A stretch of DNA of 64,000 bases from Bombella intestini (GCF_002003665.1 NZ_JATM01000003.1:248001-312000), one strand, 5' to 3'; shown: positions 46,868-57,539, numbered from the stretch's first letter. Notes: generated from the sequence alone by a model not told the origin. Made by a program: numbers and translations.

Positions 46868-47434
46868 ATGGCATTACGGTTGGAGCAAGGGCGGCTGGAC
46901 CATGAGGCACTAGAAGGTGTGCGGCAGCGCAAGCTGATGGTTCGGGTACGGCGCAAGTTGTCGCCCTGTATCATCATGGTGTTTCTAGCTTTTGTGCTGT
47001 CTGCTCCATTCGGTATTCTGGGGCAAACTGAACTTCAGACGGCACTAACATTAGGTACGGTCTGGTTCTGGGCGTTATACCGTCCTGCCTTCATGCCGCT
47101 GTTTGGCCTGTTCTGTAGCGGGTTGGTGATCGAGCTGTTCAGTGCCAATCCCCCGGGTGTGCTTCTTTTTTGGATGCTGGTGGCTTATGGCGTGGCTCAT
47201 GGTTGCCGTGTCGGTCTTTCCCGTCGTGGATTCCTGTTGTCATGGATTTTGTACGGGTTGATCGTTCTGGGAGAAGCTATGACGGACTGGGTGCTGATGG
47301 TCATCCGGGTGCGGGGAGCTTTGTCAGTTTATCCCATTGTTTTTCAGGAATCTCTTGCTGTGGGGAGCTATCCTTTCCTGCATGTTCTGTATTTGTGGGG
47401 GCTTTCTGTTATGGAAAAACACGATAGATTATAA
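46868..47434 (+). CDS. mreD: Rod-shape determining protein MreD
   Basis: This is a 188-residue membrane protein with five or six hydrophobic segments and a basic N-terminus; sequence alone is weak for MreD, but the position between mreC and mrdA is diagnostic. The start is uncertain: 46868 gives the usual family length, while in-frame 46805 or a GTG at 46775 would add up to 31 residues. The roughly 230-base gap after mreC is longer than the others in the cluster. Confidence 0.8.
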   Translation: MALRLEQGRLDHEALEGVRQRKLMVRVRRKLSPCIIMVFLAFVLSAPFGILGQTELQTALTLGTVWFWALYRPAFMPLFGLFCSGLVIELFSANPPGVLLFWMLVAYGVAHGCRVGLSRRGFLLSWILYGLIVLGEAMTDWVLMVIRVRGALSVYPIVFQESLAVGSYPFLHVLYLWGLSVMEKHDRL

Positions 47435-47509
47435 TAGACTATGGCTATCTGAAACATGGAAGCCTTGAGTTTTCCTTTTTTTAATCTTTCTTTAAGTGTA
47501 TATTGAGCA

Positions 47510-49444
47510 ATGTTCTTCCGGCGTGATGAAACCCGTCCGCCATTTCGGAAACGAAGTGGTCCAGCCGCTGACCTGTCTTTCTCAGAGGAGCAGGCTGTCG
47601 GTGGGGGTATGTTCACACGCCGAGCCCTGCTGCTTTTGGCGGTGCAGACAGGTGTCATGGGGACGCTGGCTCATCACCTGTATGAGATGCAGGTCGTCCA
47701 CGGGGATGAACTGAAGGAACAGGCCCGCCGTAATCGGACAAGCCGCCGTCAGATCGCTCCCGCCCGTGGTGAGATTTACGATCGGTGTGGTGTTCTTTTG
47801 GCCGGGAATCGTCCCAACTGGCGGGCACTGGTCATGACGGAAGAAACAACGGACCTTCAGGCCGTGGTGGACCGTTTCGCCACGATTGTTCCGCTTGATG
47901 AGCGTGACCGAGCCCGTATCGAACACGACCGTAAACATATTCGCCGTTATGTTCCGCTGACCCTCAAGGAGTTCCTGTCTTGGGATGACGTGGCCCGTCT
48001 GGGGCTGAATGCTCCAACATTGCCCGGTGTTCTGATTGATGTGGGGACGACACGAGAGTATCCGCTCAAGGAGCTGCTCTCTCATATCATTGGTTATGTG
48101 GCCCCACCCAATGAGGCGGATGTTCAGCGGGATGGTATTATGGCCCTGCCGGGTATGAAGGTCGGGCGTGCTGGGCTGGAGCAGACGCAGGAAAGCCATC
48201 TCCGTGGCCAGCCCGGTACGGTGGAGATGGAGGTGAATGCCCATGGCCGTGTCATGGGAGAGCTGGAACGTGTGGAGGGTCAGCCAGGTTCCCGGCTGGA
48301 GCTGACACTGGATACAGTCCTCCAGACACGCATTAAGGATCGTATAGGCGAGCGTGTAGCCAGTGCTGTGGTGATGGATTGCCGCAATGGCGAGGTAATG
48401 GGGCTAGTTAGCACACCCTCTTTTGATCCAACTCTGTTTGATGGTGGTATCAGCCGGACACAGTGGAACAGCCTGCTTACCGATCAGCGCACGCCGTTGG
48501 TGGATAAGGCCGTCTCTGGTTTGTATCCGCCGGGGTCCACTTTTAAGCCTGCTGTGGCGCTGGCGGCGTTGAGGGCTCATGCGATTACCCCGTCAGACCG
48601 TTTCTCTTGTCCCGGTTATTACGATATGGGCGGCGTGCGGTTCCATTGTTGGAGCCGCTATGGGCATGGGTCGATTAACCTCCATCAGGCATTGAAGTAT
48701 TCTTGCGATGTCTATTTCTATCAGGTGGCCCGCCGTTGTGGCATGGAGTCCATACATGAGGCAGCGGCCATTCTGGGGCTGGATGGGGCACTGCCGATAG
48801 AGTTGCCTCATGTGCGGTCAGGGTCCGTCCCCACGCCAGAGATGCGCCGCCGTCATGGGCATCACTGGAATGGTGGGGATACGGTCAATGCCGGTATTGG
48901 GCAGGGGTTAGTGCAGACGACACCGCTGGCACTGGCCACTTATGTGTCCCGTCTGGCGACAGGGCGTATTGTTCAGCCGCATCTCTTACGATCTGTAAGC
49001 GGGCGGGAGATTGTGCCGACCCCTGAGCCTCTGCCTTTCGCACGGGAGGCCTTGGCAGCGGCCCGGGGGGGGATGTTTGCCGTGGTGAATGAGCCACAGG
49101 GCACAGCACCAGCGGCGCGGTTGAATTTACCGGGTGTGCAGATGGCGGGTAAGACCGGCTCGGCACAGGTGCGGAATGTCCCGCGGGCTTTGCGTGAGAG
49201 TGGGCATTTTAATTCTATGAACCTACCGTGGCAGTATCGCCCTCATGCTTTGTTTATCTGCTTCGCCCCATACGATAATCCTCGTTATGCTGTGTCTGTT
49301 GTGGTGGAACATGGTAATGCTGGCGCAACGGAAGCGGCACCGCTTGCAGCGCAGATCATGACGGATACTCTCATCAGGGACCCAGCCAGCCGGACATCTC
49401 TTTCCAGAGGGGTTGTTGCACGGGCTGACGGCTTGGATGACTGA
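47510..49444 (+). CDS. mrdA: Penicillin-binding protein 2 (elongation transpeptidase)
   Basis: The 644-residue protein cross-links peptidoglycan during elongation. It has one membrane segment (about residues 37-53, RALLLLAVQTGVMGTLA), the pedestal domain (ARGEIYDRCGVLLAGNRPNW), the active-site motif STFK in LYPPGSTFKPAVALAAL, an SCD-type second motif in KYSCDVYFYQV and the third motif KTGSAQ. The 33 residues before MFTRRAL are a cytoplasmic extension; 47609 is an alternative start with a better ribosome binding site. Confidence 0.93.
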   Translation: MFFRRDETRPPFRKRSGPAADLSFSEEQAVGGGMFTRRALLLLAVQTGVMGTLAHHLYEMQVVHGDELKEQARRNRTSRRQIAPARGEIYDRCGVLLAGNRPNWRALVMTEETTDLQAVVDRFATIVPLDERDRARIEHDRKHIRRYVPLTLKEFLSWDDVARLGLNAPTLPGVLIDVGTTREYPLKELLSHIIGYVAPPNEADVQRDGIMALPGMKVGRAGLEQTQESHLRGQPGTVEMEVNAHGRVMGELERVEGQPGSRLELTLDTVLQTRIKDRIGERVASAVVMDCRNGEVMGLVSTPSFDPTLFDGGISRTQWNSLLTDQRTPLVDKAVSGLYPPGSTFKPAVALAALRAHAITPSDRFSCPGYYDMGGVRFHCWSRYGHGSINLHQALKYSCDVYFYQVARRCGMESIHEAAAILGLDGALPIELPHVRSGSVPTPEMRRRHGHHWNGGDTVNAGIGQGLVQTTPLALATYVSRLATGRIVQPHLLRSVSGREIVPTPEPLPFAREALAAARGGMFAVVNEPQGTAPAARLNLPGVQMAGKTGSAQVRNVPRALRESGHFNSMNLPWQYRPHALFICFAPYDNPRYAVSVVVEHGNAGATEAAPLAAQIMTDTLIRDPASRTSLSRGVVARADGLDD

Positions 49445-49459
49445 GGCAAAAGGGATGGC

Positions 49460-50614
49460 ATGTCGCTGAAGGACTTTACAGTTCCCCGTACTGCTCGCCG
49501 TCTGTTGCGGGCGGAACCCAATCTGCGCATGTTCTCCCGGCTTTGGCAGATCAACTGGTTTTTTGTACTGCTGGTTTGTTGTCTGGCAGGTGTTGGTTAT
49601 GTTGCCCTTTATTCCGCCGGTGGGGGGCGAGCAGAATCCTTCGCCCAGCCCCAGCTTATCCGTTTCTGCTTCGGGCTGCTCATGATGCTGGGTGTGGCCT
49701 TGGCAAGCCCCCGGGTGTTGCGGATGCTCTCTGTGCCTATTTATGGCCTGTCCATCCTGCTTCTGGCACTGGTGCTGAAGATGGGGCATGTGGGTAAAGG
49801 GGCGGAACGCTGGATCAATCTAGGTGGTTTCCAGTTTCAACCTTCCGAGTTCGCCAAAATTGCGCTGGTTCTCATGCTTTCGACATGGTTCTACCGCATA
49901 GGGCGGGAGCGTATGGGCAATCCGCTACGGCTCATTATCCCGGCCCTTCTGACGCTTCTGCCAGTGGTTCTGGTGCTGAAGGAACCTAATCTGGGGACGG
50001 CAACCATTGTCGGCGTGATTGGGGCCTCATTGTTCTTTGCCGCTGGGATGCGTTGGTGGCAGATCATCATTCTGGTGTCGCCGCTGCCGTTTCTTGGGCC
50101 GTTCATTTATAATCACCTCCACGATTATCAGAAGGCTAGAATTGATACCTTCCTCCATCCGGAGCGGGACCCACTAGGGGCAGGCTATAATATTCTCCAA
50201 TCCCGTATCGCTTTGGGGGCGGGGGGCCGCTGGGGGCAGGGCTATCTTCATGGTACACAGGGGCAGCTGAGCTTCCTGCCGGAGAAGCAGACCGACTTCA
50301 TCTTCACCATGATTGGGGAGGAATGGGGTTATGTAGGCGGGGCAGTTGTTATCGGGCTTCTCTTTTTGATCACACTTAGTAGCATGCTGATTGCCTTGCG
50401 CTGCCGGAACCGTTTTGGTCGGTTGGTTGGGCTGGGCATTGCGATGGATTTTTTCCTCTACTGCGTGGTCAATCTCTCCATGGTTATGGGGGTTATTCCG
50501 GTTGGAGGTGTGCCCTTGCCATTGATCTCTTACGGGGGATCAGCCATGTTGACCATGATGTTCGGCTTTGGTCTGCTACTCTCCAGCTGGGTGCATCGGG
50601 ATGACCCTGACTGA
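49460..50614 (+). CDS. rodA: Peptidoglycan glycosyltransferase RodA
   Basis: This is the SEDS-family polymerase that works with PBP2. The 384-residue protein has about ten membrane segments and the diagnostic loops ERWINLGGFQFQPSEFAKIALVL, HPERDPLGAGYNILQSRIALG with the catalytic Asp region, LPEKQTDFIFTMIGEEWG and VPLPLISYGGSAMLTMM. The start follows AAGGGATGGC, 15 bases after mrdA. It is the last gene of the cluster. Confidence 0.94.
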   Translation: MSLKDFTVPRTARRLLRAEPNLRMFSRLWQINWFFVLLVCCLAGVGYVALYSAGGGRAESFAQPQLIRFCFGLLMMLGVALASPRVLRMLSVPIYGLSILLLALVLKMGHVGKGAERWINLGGFQFQPSEFAKIALVLMLSTWFYRIGRERMGNPLRLIIPALLTLLPVVLVLKEPNLGTATIVGVIGASLFFAAGMRWWQIIILVSPLPFLGPFIYNHLHDYQKARIDTFLHPERDPLGAGYNILQSRIALGAGGRWGQGYLHGTQGQLSFLPEKQTDFIFTMIGEEWGYVGGAVVIGLLFLITLSSMLIALRCRNRFGRLVGLGIAMDFFLYCVVNLSMVMGVIPVGGVPLPLISYGGSAMLTMMFGFGLLLSSWVHRDDPD

Positions 50615-50705
50615 TCTATTGGAACCGTAGGGTCGAGACCCCATCTGGGAGACATCGGGCTACAACGGAGTGTCGTGGCCGGTTTTATTTCAGGTGTCTG
50701 TTTTT

Positions 50706-51362
50706 ATGCATCAGTGGTTTCTTCCCCTGCTGGCCTTCACCACCGCAGCGGCGATCTTCACCATTACGCCGGGGCTGGATTCCGTCATGGTCTTGCGGAC
50801 GGCTGCCTCCGATGGGCGGCGTGCCGGGGTCGGGGCTATTTTTGGCATCGCCGTGGGGCTGAGCCTCTGGGGGCTGGCAGCGGCGTTTGGGCTAACGGCT
50901 CTTCTGGCGGCGTCTTCTACAGCGTTTTTTATCGTGAAATGTGTTGGTGCAGTTTATCTGGTCTGGATTGGTGCCAATCAGCTTCTGCGGCCCCGCATGG
51001 CACTGACAACGGAGGCGGGGCCGGAACAGGCCCGGCAGGTGGAGCATCGCAATGCCTTCTGGCCGGGGTTCCGCCGTGGAATGTTGACGGACCTTCTCAA
51101 CCCCAAGGCAGGCATTTTTGTTATCACCTTTTTCCCGCAGTTTATTCCGCCTGCCACGGATGTGGTGGCGTTTACGCTGGTGCAAGTGGTGATCCAGGTT
51201 GTATTGACCTTCATATGGTTGGGGCTGCTGGTGGCTCTGACGGTCCCGTTGGCACAGTTTTTTAACCGTCCCGTCGTGGTACGCCGTCTGGATCGCCTAA
51301 CGGGATTGGTATTTATCGCCTTCGGTGCCAAAATTTTTCTGACAGATAGCCCTTCCTCCTGA
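50706..51362 (+). CDS. LysE/RhtB-family amino acid exporter
   Basis: The 218-residue protein has six hydrophobic segments. The family opening FTTAAAIFTITPGLDSVMVLRTA, the GAIFGIAVGLSLWGLAAAFGL segment and GMLTDLLNPKAGIFVITFFPQFI are typical of the RhtB branch, which exports threonine, homoserine or related amino acids. The specificity is unknown. The ATG at 50706 gives the family N-terminus; a GTG at 50670 in frame would add 12 residues. Confidence 0.83.
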   Translation: MHQWFLPLLAFTTAAAIFTITPGLDSVMVLRTAASDGRRAGVGAIFGIAVGLSLWGLAAAFGLTALLAASSTAFFIVKCVGAVYLVWIGANQLLRPRMALTTEAGPEQARQVEHRNAFWPGFRRGMLTDLLNPKAGIFVITFFPQFIPPATDVVAFTLVQVVIQVVLTFIWLGLLVALTVPLAQFFNRPVVVRRLDRLTGLVFIAFGAKIFLTDSPSS

Positions 51363-51374
51363 GGAAGGATATGG

Positions 51375-51413
51375 AAAAGGCCGGTGAGAGAATATCCCAC
51401 CGGCCTTTCTTAT
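51375..51413. terminator. Bidirectional terminator
   Basis: AAAGGCCGGTG-GA pairs with TC-CACCGGCCTTT, with T-rich flanks on both strands. It separates the exporter from the convergent glyS. Confidence 0.85.
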
Positions 51414-51435
51414 AGTTTGTTTATGATGGTGATGA

Positions 51436-53541
51436 TTAGCCTTCGATGCGGCCAAAATCAGCGATTAGCTGGCCACTGCGGCTGAAGGCCGAAAGCAGAC
51501 GTAGGCGGTTGAGCCGCTGGCCTGCATCATCAGCGTTGACAGTCACAGCCTCGAAGAAGCGGTCCATGATCGGGCGCAGGACTGCAAGATGCTGCATAGC
51601 ACTGGTGAAGTCATCATCGGCCAGACTGGCTGTGATCTTCGGTCCAGCATCGTTTAGGGCTGCATCCAGCTCACGCTCCTCATCCTGTACATAGAGGGCC
51701 GCTTCAGGTGCCTGATGGTGTGGCCCGTCCTTTTTCTCTTCGATGCGTAGGATGTTCGTGGCACGCCGGTAGGCTGCTAGAAGATTTTGGCCATCTTCCG
51801 TACCCATCATGTCAGAGAGTGCTTCCACACGGCTGAGCAGGCGGACAAGGTCGCCATCTAGATGGTCGGTGAAGAGGCTCTTATCTTCCTGCACTTGCGT
51901 GACGGCTAGGGTGGCATCCAGCACGTCATGACGGCGGCCTTCATTGCGGAGCTGGACCCGGAGCCTATCCGTAAAGAAGGGCTCTAGCTCATCCAGAGCG
52001 GAGTCTTTGCCGTCTTTCCCAGCGTAGGCTTCCGCCGCTTTGGAAAGTAGGCTGCCGAGGTCGATGCGCAGGCCATTATCCCGGATGGTGCGGATTACCC
52101 CAAGGGCAGCACGGCGCAGGCCGTATGGGTCGCCAGAGCCGGTGGGTGTTTCGCCAATGGCAAAGAACCCAGCCAGCATGTCCAGCCGGTCCGCTAGGGC
52201 AACGGCGATGGAGACGGGGGCACTGGCTGTGCCATCCTGTAGGCCACGGGGCATATAATGCTCGGCAACAGCCTGTGCTACTTCTGGGGCTTCGCCATCA
52301 TGGGCGGCGTAGTATCCGCCCATCACGCCCTGAAGTTCGGGGAACTCACCAACCATGCCGGTTGTTAGGTCAGCCTTGGCAAGCAGTCCGGCCCGTTCGG
52401 CATTTTTTACCTGCGTGTCATCCAGCCCCATAGCCTTGGCGATGATGCCTGCCAGAGTGCTGATGCGCTGTGCTCGAGCTTCTTGCGTGCCTAATTTAGC
52501 ATGGAAGGTAACGAGTTTCAGCGCGGCGACACGGTCGGCCAGTTTTGTCTTGCGGTCGAGGTCCCAGAAATGGCGGGCATCGGCGAAACGGGCACGCAGT
52601 ACCCGCTCATTCCCGGCGATGCAGAGTGACCCCCCATCGCTGAAGGTCTGGTTAGCCACGAAGGCAAAGTAAGGGGCTGCCTTGCCGTCCTGTGTGCGCA
52701 GGGCGAAATACCGTTGATTGACCCGCATGGAAACCTGCATGACTTCCGGCGGGAGGTCCATGAAGGCATCGTCAATGCGGCCCAGCAGGGGAACAGGATA
52801 TTCTACCAGCCCACTAACCTCCTGAACCAGTCCTTCATCCTCCACCAGCGTCAGACCTTTGTCTTCGGCTAGTTTATGGACCCCCTGACGGATGAGATCT
52901 GCCCGTTTGTCTTCATTGATGACGACATGGCGAGCTTCCAGCTCTTTCAGCCATTGTTCGGTGTTGGTGACGGTGAACGTGCCGGGGGAAAGGATGCGGT
53001 GGCCTTCGGTTACGTTGCCGCTCTTCAGCCCGTGGGCATCATCATCCTGACGAGCCAAGGTGAAGGGAACGGTCTGTCCATCCAGCAGGCAGGCGATGTG
53101 ATGAAGCGGGCGCACCCATGTGAAGAGGGAGCCGTTACCCCAGCGCATGGCTTTGGGCCACGGGAACTTCCAGAGCAAATCCGGCAGCTGCTCGGCAATC
53201 AGCTCTGCCGCTTTGACGGGCGGCAGGGTGCGGTTGAGAACCCAGAAGCCGTTTTCCTTTGTCAGTTCATCAGGGCTGACACCATGTTTGCGGGAGAAAC
53301 CGGCTAGGGCCTTTTCTGGAGCATTCTCCCGTGGGCCACGCTCAGAAATAGTGCGGGTCGGGATGCTCTCATCTACCTCAAGGCTGGCAGCGATATGGCG
53401 AGCACCGTAGAAGCTGCGGATGTTGCGAGGCTTCAGGTCGGCGAGAGCCTGTTCCAGCAGGCGGGTGAGGTCCGCGGCAGCACGGGCCTGCATCCCCGAG
53501 GGGATTTCTTCGCAGAACAGATCAAGAAGCAGTTCAGCCAT
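51436..53541 (-). CDS. glyS: Glycyl-tRNA synthetase beta subunit
   Basis: The 701-residue subunit of the heterotetrameric bacterial GlyRS begins [18 protein letters not shown]. It has the core features [43 protein letters not shown] and the HD-like segment with [10 protein letters not shown]. The C-terminal anticodon-binding helical domain follows ([29 protein letters not shown]). The start at 53541 follows GAGGAGG and overlaps the glyQ stop by 8 bases, implying translational coupling. Confidence 0.94.
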   Translation of the reverse strand: MAELLLDLFCEEIPSGMQARAAADLTRLLEQALADLKPRNIRSFYGARHIAASLEVDESIPTRTISERGPRENAPEKALAGFSRKHGVSPDELTKENGFWVLNRTLPPVKAAELIAEQLPDLLWKFPWPKAMRWGNGSLFTWVRPLHHIACLLDGQTVPFTLARQDDDAHGLKSGNVTEGHRILSPGTFTVTNTEQWLKELEARHVVINEDKRADLIRQGVHKLAEDKGLTLVEDEGLVQEVSGLVEYPVPLLGRIDDAFMDLPPEVMQVSMRVNQRYFALRTQDGKAAPYFAFVANQTFSDGGSLCIAGNERVLRARFADARHFWDLDRKTKLADRVAALKLVTFHAKLGTQEARAQRISTLAGIIAKAMGLDDTQVKNAERAGLLAKADLTTGMVGEFPELQGVMGGYYAAHDGEAPEVAQAVAEHYMPRGLQDGTASAPVSIAVALADRLDMLAGFFAIGETPTGSGDPYGLRRAALGVIRTIRDNGLRIDLGSLLSKAAEAYAGKDGKDSALDELEPFFTDRLRVQLRNEGRRHDVLDATLAVTQVQEDKSLFTDHLDGDLVRLLSRVEALSDMMGTEDGQNLLAAYRRATNILRIEEKKDGPHHQAPEAALYVQDEERELDAALNDAGPKITASLADDDFTSAMQHLAVLRPIMDRFFEAVTVNADDAGQRLNRLRLLSAFSRSGQLIADFGRIEG

Positions 53542-54430
53542 GGGAGGTTTCCTCCTCGTCTCCAGCAAGCCATGCCTCGCAGGCGGCTTTGGCCAGCGTG
53601 CGCACACGCCCGATATAGGAGGCACGTTCCGAAACGGAAATGACACCCCGTGCATCCAGCAGATTGAACAGATGGGAGGCCTTCAGGCACTGGTCGTAGG
53701 CAGGCTGGGCCACACCAGCTTCGGAGAGGCGGATGGATTCGGCTTCGGCTGCTTTGAACTGGGCAAGGAGCATGTCCGTATCGGCCAGCTCGAAGTTATG
53801 GCGTGAATAGTCCCGCTCAGCCCGGAGGAACACATCCCCGTAGGTCAGGCCCCGGCCATTGAAGTCGAGGTCATAGACATTCTCGACACCCTGCACATAC
53901 ATGGCCAGACGTTCCAGCCCGTAGGTCAGCTCAGTGGAGGGGACAACAGTTGGGATACCGCCGACCTGCTGGAAGTAGGTAAACTGTGTGACTTCCATAC
54001 CATCACACCAGACTTCCCAGCCAAGCCCCCACGCCCCGATGGTTGGGTTTTCCCAGTCATCTTCCACGAAGCGGATATCGTGCTTTTCGGGGTCAATCCC
54101 AATGGCACGGTAGCTTTCCAGTAGCAGGTTTTGGCTTTCCTGCGGTGTGGGTTTGAGCAGCACCTGATACTGGTAATAATGCTGGAGGCGGTTCGGGTTT
54201 TCCCCGTAGCGGCCATCGGAGGGGCGGCGGCAGGGCTGCACATAGGCAGCTGCCCACGGCTTGCGCCCTAGCGCACGCAGAGTTGTATGAGGGGAAAGCG
54301 TACCTGCACCCAGTTCAGTATCGTAAGGCTGGAGAATGGCACAGCCCTTCTGTGACCAGAACTGATGAAGGCGCAGGATCAGATCCTGAAAGCAGGGGGG
54401 CCGGGATGTGGACAATTCACTAGGCTCCAT
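53534..54430 (-). CDS. glyQ: Glycyl-tRNA synthetase alpha subunit
   Basis: This 298-residue class II catalytic subunit charges tRNA-Gly. [24 protein letters not shown] opens the fold, [30 protein letters not shown] carries motif 2, and [24 protein letters not shown] and [14 protein letters not shown] give the substrate pocket and motif 3. It is the first gene of glyQ-glyS. Confidence 0.96.
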   Translation of the reverse strand: MEPSELSTSRPPCFQDLILRLHQFWSQKGCAILQPYDTELGAGTLSPHTTLRALGRKPWAAAYVQPCRRPSDGRYGENPNRLQHYYQYQVLLKPTPQESQNLLLESYRAIGIDPEKHDIRFVEDDWENPTIGAWGLGWEVWCDGMEVTQFTYFQQVGGIPTVVPSTELTYGLERLAMYVQGVENVYDLDFNGRGLTYGDVFLRAERDYSRHNFELADTDMLLAQFKAAEAESIRLSEAGVAQPAYDQCLKASHLFNLLDARGVISVSERASYIGRVRTLAKAACEAWLAGDEEETSHG

Positions 54431-54710
54431 TAACGTAAAGATGGCCGTACATTACAGGATGACCGCCCAGATCGCTAGCGGGCAGGGGCAGAGGGGGTAA
54501 AGAAGTTGCTACTCTAGCATGGCTGTTCCTTGTGAGGCGGTTTGCATAATGGGTGTAATTCTGCGGGGCCTGCTGGAGGGAAGAGGACGAGGCCTTGCAG
54601 GGGATGCAGAGCTGTATCATATCATGTGGGATCAAAGAGGCAGCATCTCCCGCATTGCGTCCGGTCGGGCGGGTGGGGGGCTGCGAGTAGTTGTGAAGGA
54701 CAGCACGCCC

Positions 54711-55505
54711 ATGAATTCGGAAGAACGTGATCTCATAAGTCGCTTTGTGGCCCGTGTTGGTGGGGGCGTGGGATTGCCCAATGGCCAGAGTCCGGCCTCC
54801 CTGCCGCCGATTGACCCGGAGGCGGACCGTTTCATTGCCGAGAACTTCCAGCGTTTCCCGGAAGCCCGCTACCGTATCACGCAGCTGGCTGTCGTGCAGG
54901 AGGCTGCACTCTCGCAGGCGCAGGCCCGTATCCGTGATCTAGAGTTCCAGCTTCAGCAGGCACGGGGGCAGATTGCACAGCTTCAACAGCAGGCTAGCCA
55001 GCCGGGGCAGCAGAGCAGTGGGCAGTCTGGCGGGTTCTTCTCTGGTTTGTTTAGCCGGGGGCCAACTGCTCCGCCGCCGCCTCGTGGTGCATCCCTTCCG
55101 CCGGGCTGGGGGCCTGCCTCCGGTGCCGCTGCGCCCGAAATGGGCCGGGCTTACGCTCCACCACCGGGTTATCAGCCGGGCATGTTTGGGCGGTCTGGTT
55201 CGGGCTTTCTAGGGTCTGCCCTGTCGACCGCAGCGGGTGTTGCTGGTGGTATGATGGCTGCTCATGCCTTGGAGGGTTTGTTCTCCGGTGAACATGGTGG
55301 TGAGCATACCCATGAGAGCATGGGCGATGGTGCCGGTGATGGTTTTGGCAGCGAGACGACCATCATTAATAATTACGGTGATAATTATCAGGACCCCTTC
55401 GCTGGGAGTGGAACGGATGCAGCCGGGTTCTCTCCGCAGGATTTTGGCCCGCAGGACGCACCGGTTGATGATGGTAATGACATGGGCCGGGATGATTTTT
55501 TCTGA
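54711..55505 (+). CDS. DUF2076-family protein
   Basis: The 264-residue protein starts MNSEERDLISRFVARV and continues DPEADRFIAENFQRFPEARYRITQLAVVQEAALSQAQARI, the DUF2076 pattern. A short coiled coil (about residues 65-95) is followed by a Gln/Gly/Pro-rich linker, a Gly/Ala hydrophobic patch (FLGSALSTAAGVAGGMMAAHAL) with His residues, and an Asp-rich tail ending GRDDFF. The function is unknown. The start follows AAGGA; the longer frame from 54519 is not supported. Confidence 0.75.
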   Translation: MNSEERDLISRFVARVGGGVGLPNGQSPASLPPIDPEADRFIAENFQRFPEARYRITQLAVVQEAALSQAQARIRDLEFQLQQARGQIAQLQQQASQPGQQSSGQSGGFFSGLFSRGPTAPPPPRGASLPPGWGPASGAAAPEMGRAYAPPPGYQPGMFGRSGSGFLGSALSTAAGVAGGMMAAHALEGLFSGEHGGEHTHESMGDGAGDGFGSETTIINNYGDNYQDPFAGSGTDAAGFSPQDFGPQDAPVDDGNDMGRDDFF

Positions 55506-55529
55506 TACAGCCTAACAGATGATACAGCT

Positions 55530-55560
55530 GGCAAGGTCTTTGGAGGGCCTTGCCCATTTT
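55530..55560 (+). terminator. Probable terminator
   Basis: GGCAAGG (55530-55536) pairs with CCTTGCC (55548-55554) around 11 bases, followed by CATTTTG. It separates the DUF2076 gene from the reductase gene. Confidence 0.6.
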
Positions 55561-55645
55561 GTGAAACCTTCCGAGCATGGCCGGCCTCATGTTCGGGGGA
55601 GGGTGTGCCCGCAGGGGCCTGACGGAGAACAACAGGACAAGATTT

Positions 55646-57262
55646 ATGGAAGAAGCGCCCCGACCCGTTCTTGGACCTGATGTTAGTGCGGCGACACCCG
55701 ATCAGCAGCCAGACCGTACCCTGTATGATGTGGCTGCGGTGGAAGATGTTAAAGAAGGGGAAGTCCTTTCTGTTCTCATCAAGGAGCAGTCTATTGCACT
55801 GATCCGTGTTGGGGGAGAGGTCCATGCCGTAGGAGGCCGCTGCCCGCATAAAGGAGCACCATTGCGAGGGCGTCTTCATTGCCACAGTAAAGTGCATGGC
55901 GATGTGGTTGTTTGTCCGTGGCATAAAGCGGTATTCGGCGTGCGGGATGGCAAGGTAAAAGAGCCTGTCGCTTTCTCTAGCCTGCCTGTTTATCCCGTCC
56001 GACTTGTGGAGGGGCGGGTTCTAGTGGGGGTAAGCCCCATCAGTGCTGGTGAGGCTCAGAAGTGCATGGAAGACAGTTCCGTGTTGGTTTTGGGGGGTGG
56101 TGCAGCGGCGGCTAGTGCCATTTACACCTTGCGAGAGGAAGGCTTTGGGGGAAGCATTGTGCTGATAGGTGAGGAAAGCCTTCCCCCTTATGATCGCCCC
56201 TCGCTGAGTAAGGGTATTTTCCTTGGTGGGCCGGATAAGGTACAGCCGCCCTTACTGTTGAATGAAGCCTTTTTTGCTCATCATGAGATCACCCGTGTAC
56301 AGGGTAGAGTCGTCTCGCTGGACTGTAAGAAACGGCGGGTTGAGCTGGCCGACGGGCGGGATTACAGTGCCGACCATGTGCTGATTGCGACAGGTGGTCA
56401 GCCGGTGAAGCCTGCTTTGCCCGGTATCGAACTGGATGGCGTCATGACTTTGCATGGCGTGCGTGATGCTCGGCAGATTGCAGAATGTATCACAGGTGAG
56501 CAGGCGGTTATTTTGATCGGGGGTGGCCTGACCACGCTGGAGCTTGCTTCTGCCCTTCGGCAGAAAGGTGCCGGTGTCACGATCATTGCCCCGGAGCAGG
56601 CCATCTCGATGGAAGCCCAGTGGGGGCGTGAGGTGGGGCGTATTCTGCAACGCCTACATGCCGATAATGGCGTGGCTTTTGTTACCGATAGCAAAGTGGT
56701 GCGTATTTGCGGGACGGATCAGGTGGAAGGGATTGAGCTGGATGATGGCATGAAACTTCCCTGCACTCATGTTCTCGTTGCTATTGGTAGTGAGCCGTGC
56801 CGTGATTTCTTGCCGGATCATATCGGCAAGGATTCAAAGAATGGGATGACAGGCATTGTGGTGGATAAGGATATGCGGGTGATGCCGGGTGTCTATGCTG
56901 CCGGTGATGTTGCGATATTTCAACATGAGGGGACGTTTTGCCGGGTTGAGCATTGGCGGCAAGCGCAAATAGAAGGGCGGGCTGCTGCTAGGACTATTCT
57001 GGGGCTACCCCGCCAGCCCATGCCTGTTCCATGGTATTGGACGCAGCAATTCGGCAAAAAATTGGAATATATAGGCTGGGGAGGCCCATTTGATCGGGTC
57101 TTGATTGAGGGAGACCTAAACGGTTTTGATTTTATGGCCGCTTATATGCGGGGGCCAAAAGTGGTGGCGTTGGTTTCGGCTGGGCGTTCGTCAGCTATGG
57201 CGCGGGCTGCTGTTGATTTTGATGATTTCGTGGCGAAAGAGGTGCGGACGACAGTCGTGTGA
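55646..57262 (+). CDS. Rieske-domain FAD/NAD(P)H oxidoreductase (AIFM3-like)
   Basis: The 538-residue protein has an N-terminal Rieske [2Fe-2S] domain (about residues 25-125) with ligands C66, H68, C90 and H93 (CPHKGAP and CPWHKAVF). A pyridine nucleotide-disulphide type flavoprotein follows: SVLVLGGGAAAASA binds FAD, PPYDRPSLSKG is conserved, AVILIGGGLTTLELA binds NAD(P)H, and MPGVYAAGDVA is the second FAD motif. This fusion resembles ferredoxin reductases of AIFM3/AIFL type; its electron acceptor is unknown. The start at 55646 has AGGA upstream. Confidence 0.85.
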   Translation: MEEAPRPVLGPDVSAATPDQQPDRTLYDVAAVEDVKEGEVLSVLIKEQSIALIRVGGEVHAVGGRCPHKGAPLRGRLHCHSKVHGDVVVCPWHKAVFGVRDGKVKEPVAFSSLPVYPVRLVEGRVLVGVSPISAGEAQKCMEDSSVLVLGGGAAAASAIYTLREEGFGGSIVLIGEESLPPYDRPSLSKGIFLGGPDKVQPPLLLNEAFFAHHEITRVQGRVVSLDCKKRRVELADGRDYSADHVLIATGGQPVKPALPGIELDGVMTLHGVRDARQIAECITGEQAVILIGGGLTTLELASALRQKGAGVTIIAPEQAISMEAQWGREVGRILQRLHADNGVAFVTDSKVVRICGTDQVEGIELDDGMKLPCTHVLVAIGSEPCRDFLPDHIGKDSKNGMTGIVVDKDMRVMPGVYAAGDVAIFQHEGTFCRVEHWRQAQIEGRAAARTILGLPRQPMPVPWYWTQQFGKKLEYIGWGGPFDRVLIEGDLNGFDFMAAYMRGPKVVALVSAGRSSAMARAAVDFDDFVAKEVRTTVV

Positions 57263-57275
57263 GATGACTGTCGTC
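57247..57275 (+). terminator. Hairpin across the reductase stop codon
   Basis: GACGACAGTC (57247-57256) and GACTGTCGTC (57266-57275) form a perfect 10-bp stem whose loop contains the stop codon. The tail AAGTCTTTCGG is weak, so termination is likely but not certain. Confidence 0.5.
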
Positions 57276-57299
57276 AAGTCTTTCGGCACGGGCAGAACG

Positions 57300-57539
57300 T
57301 TAGGAAGTTCGGAAGGTAGTATAATTTCTGATTTTTAAATGGTATTTAGGATATGTAAATTAATAACCCCATAATTTTATGTTCTCATTTATAAATAATG
57401 AGTTTAATTTTTATATTATTTTAATTATTTTCATATAGCGGAATATCTACAATTTGTTTTTTGTCTTTATTAAAAAAATTATTAATTCAATATTGTGGAT
57501 GTTGGTGATAGAAGGCGTCTTCATTCACTCTCACTATTT
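57300..57539. other. AT-rich gap
   Basis: About 240 bases of strikingly AT-rich sequence, unlike the rest of the window, precede the FemAB-like gene. I see no transposase, inverted terminal repeats or tRNA in it. It may be foreign DNA that arrived with the following gene, or a promoter region. Confidence 0.5.

Noticed and set aside
50615-50640. Short GGGTC-GA-GACCC hairpin after rodA
   Set aside because: A 5-bp stem with a 2-base centre and no T run is too weak to call a terminator.
57300-57539. Possible insertion sequence or attachment site
   Set aside because: Low GC is clear, but there is no transposase, terminal repeat or nearby tRNA.
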